Positions 62,182-64,000 of a stretch of 64,000 nucleotides of DNA are shown here, piece after piece (position 1 is the stretch's first letter; every line of letters starts with the position of its first letter). The translations under genes and the position numbers were made by a program. The DNA comes from Apostichopus japonicus (taxonomy: Eukaryota > Echinodermata > Holothuroidea > Aspidochirotida > Stichopodidae). The DNA lies in assembly GCF_037975245.1 (NCBI RefSeq), contig NC_092574.1, forward strand, positions 25,774,713 to 25,838,712, given 5' to 3'. The notes beneath the pieces are model-generated. The model searched no databases. It was not told the DNA's origin and worked only from the letters and a program-made list of their open reading frames with translations.

Positions 62182-62739
62182 TTAAATATACTGCATCGGT
62201 TGTTGTCACTTGATCATTTGCTTGTGTGTGAGATAAACAGCTTAAATAATATGTAAAAAAATAATACAAACTTTCAAATTGCCAGATATTTACTTGCTCA
62301 AAATCATTATCCAATCATGATTTGTTGCTATCCTTGAGTCCATTATTCAGATGATGAGGCAGATTCCCTTCAACTCTCCATGATGAAGGTAAAACCTTAT
62401 ATCTTAACCAACTGCCATTGAGTGTCCATTTGAAAGTTTCAAACACACAAGTGCATTGATTAAAACAAAGACTTTATTGCTGTGGTTGCAGGAACTGGAT
62501 TTCAGTCTAGTAGTCACTCACCAGGTTTGTCTTTATCACAGTCTGCTAACTGTGGCTTTTTATGTTAGGAGTTTTTCTTCAGAGCACATGTCACCTTTGA
62601 TTTGTAAAAAAAGTCCTGAAATTCAGGGAGTTAAAATTTACTGTCTAAAGATAATTTAAAAAGATTTTTTTAACTTCAATCGTCAATGTGGGTGTCAATT
62701 AAGGGAATAAGGAGGTACTGATGCAACTTTGATAAATGA

Positions 62740-63430
62740 TAGTTGACTGCATCCAAATTAAACCAAGGCCTAGGCTATACTTTTGAAGAAGAAAATATTA
62801 GGCTGAATTCATGTTAGCCTAAAAAGGCTAGGCCAATGCTGACAACACAAACCAAGATCATTTAACCATTTGGGCACTTGTTTATGGCATACTAAAAGGG
62901 TCTATAGAATTAGGCCTGTATGTGTACACAACCCACAAGTTGCCAATGAGTATAGACCTAGCCTAACTAGTTTAGGCCTAGGCTACTTTGTTTTCCATAG
63001 ACCTAGTTTAATTGGGCCTTATACTGTGCCATATTATGTAATGTACTATAACAGTTGTAGTAATAGCAAGAATGGTCCAGGTCTAAGCCCAGGCTTAACT
63101 TATGCTTCAGGCTTAACTAAGGATTAGGGCTTTACGTGATGCCTAGAGGCTAGCCCACCCTTTTACATTAAACTAAAAGTGATACTTTTTTAGGCTAGGC
63201 ATAGCCTAGGCATACAATAACTAGGAATTAGGATAACTATATGTGCGACTGAAACTGCCATGCCTATGATTAGAAGAGCTGGCATAATGAAATCGAATTT
63301 GTGGATCGTAAAACGAGAGAGAATAGCCATGCATGTAATTACAGAAACCAGTCTGAACGTAAAATTCTCGCATTGCTTGTACATTACTCGTATTACACTA
63401 GGGCCTATGGCTAGTATGGGCCTAGGCTAC
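62740..63430. repeat. cluster of TAGGCCTA-type words
   Basis: At least a dozen instances of TAGGCC, GGCCTAGGC or TAGGCTAG in about 700 bp. Nothing coding was seen. Smaller clusters lie near other gene starts in the window. Confidence 0.6.
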
Positions 63431-63711
63431 ACAGACTTTTTTTCATTAGATCTCCGTCTTGTTCTTTCTACTTCCAAAAAATTCCTCTTCTTTTATGGTC
63501 AGTCGGAAAATCAAACAACAATATCCATGTTCTGACCGATTGCAGCATCCCCAGCACCATTTCTTTCATAATTTCGTACTTTTTCGTGTACACAAACGAT
63601 AGTCTATACACTGTGAGTATGCGTGTCGCCTGCTAAAAAGTTTTCAAGTGGACCTATTTTACCACCCTGTGTGGGCGTTTTCCCTCTCGACCAATCCAAA
63701 TCGGTTACATG

Positions 63712-63796
63712 GTTGGCCAAACTCTCTCTATATACGGCTCTGTACCACACCAGAGCCGTATATCACCAGAGCCGTATATCTCTATATACGGCTCTG
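63712..63796 (-). promoter_or_regulatory. 31-bp promoter-like motif copy 2 with palindromic satellites
   Basis: 63712-63742 is the exact inverse of 59530-59560. The 13-mer CAGAGCCGTATAT occurs four times in 67 bp: inverted at 63730-63742 and 63784-63796, direct at 63751-63763 and 63767-63779. This gives two nested palindromes. Orientation suggests transcription towards lower coordinates from copy 2, but no downstream minus-strand exon was recognised. Confidence 0.5.
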
Positions 63797-64000
63797 TACC
63801 ACATATCAGTCGAAATTCGATGGCACAGAGCATCGGAATCAGCAGTCCCAATCAGCAGTTCGAGTGTTTTTGTTTAGCATTAGCATATATACCTATACTA
63901 TAGTTTTGTTGGGTGTCAATTCCAATTTAAAGTCGGGATAATCCACCAAAGGGCACACGAGTCCTGATACGGCATAATACTGTCAATGTAATCAGTGTTG

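Overview
This is nuclear DNA of an animal: intron-rich, AT-rich and full of interspersed repeats. The genes are deuterostome-like. The best guess is an echinoderm, and a sea cucumber is plausible. That guess rests on gene content and general repeat texture (TAGGCCTA-type words, TA microsatellites, poly-C/poly-G tracts, TTAA- and hAT-type MITEs), not on a species-diagnostic marker. All protein genes were assembled by hand from exons whose GT/AG sites and codon phases agree.

Layout. (1) 1243-2592 (+): the last two exons of a GLIS2-like zinc-finger gene; its 5' part lies off the left edge. (2) 10031-18955 (-): PAM16/Magmas, three coding exons seen, with a 7 kb last intron; the exon carrying the start codon was not found. 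(3) 20193-28743 (+): complete LRRC59 in seven exons, 301 aa, head-to-head with PAM16. (4) 32133-38494 (+): complete 298-aa MADF/BESS-type protein in three exons; intron 1 holds a three-level nest of DNA transposons and a perfect 52-bp palindrome. (5) 38495-49765: about 11 kb with no host gene seen, containing a LINE end, a Penelope-like RT remnant, MITEs, TA arrays and a 113/118-bp minisatellite. (6) 49766-58623 (-): complete PAR-type bZIP factor (DBP/TEF/HLF family) in three exons, 312 aa. (7) 59589 onward (+): one candidate first exon of an unrecognised gene, then a LINE remnant and a TTAA-type MITE.

Points most worth following. The PAR-bZIP gene has two CACGTG E-boxes exactly 6 bp apart and a TTACGTAA D-box upstream of its start codon, the layout expected of a circadian output gene. 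LRRC59 intron 3 carries an antisense retroposed element whose head is the 5' end of U2 snRNA, with a perfect 15-bp target duplication; it looks like an snRNA-headed SINE. GLIS2 and PAM16 are convergent neighbours here, as they are in human 16p13.3. A 31-bp promoter-like motif occurs twice, in opposite orientations, near the right end.

The genes are not an operon and have unrelated roles: two transcription factors (GLIS2-like, PAR-bZIP), one probable DNA-binding regulator (MADF/BESS), one mitochondrial import motor subunit (PAM16) and one ER ribosome-associated membrane protein (LRRC59).
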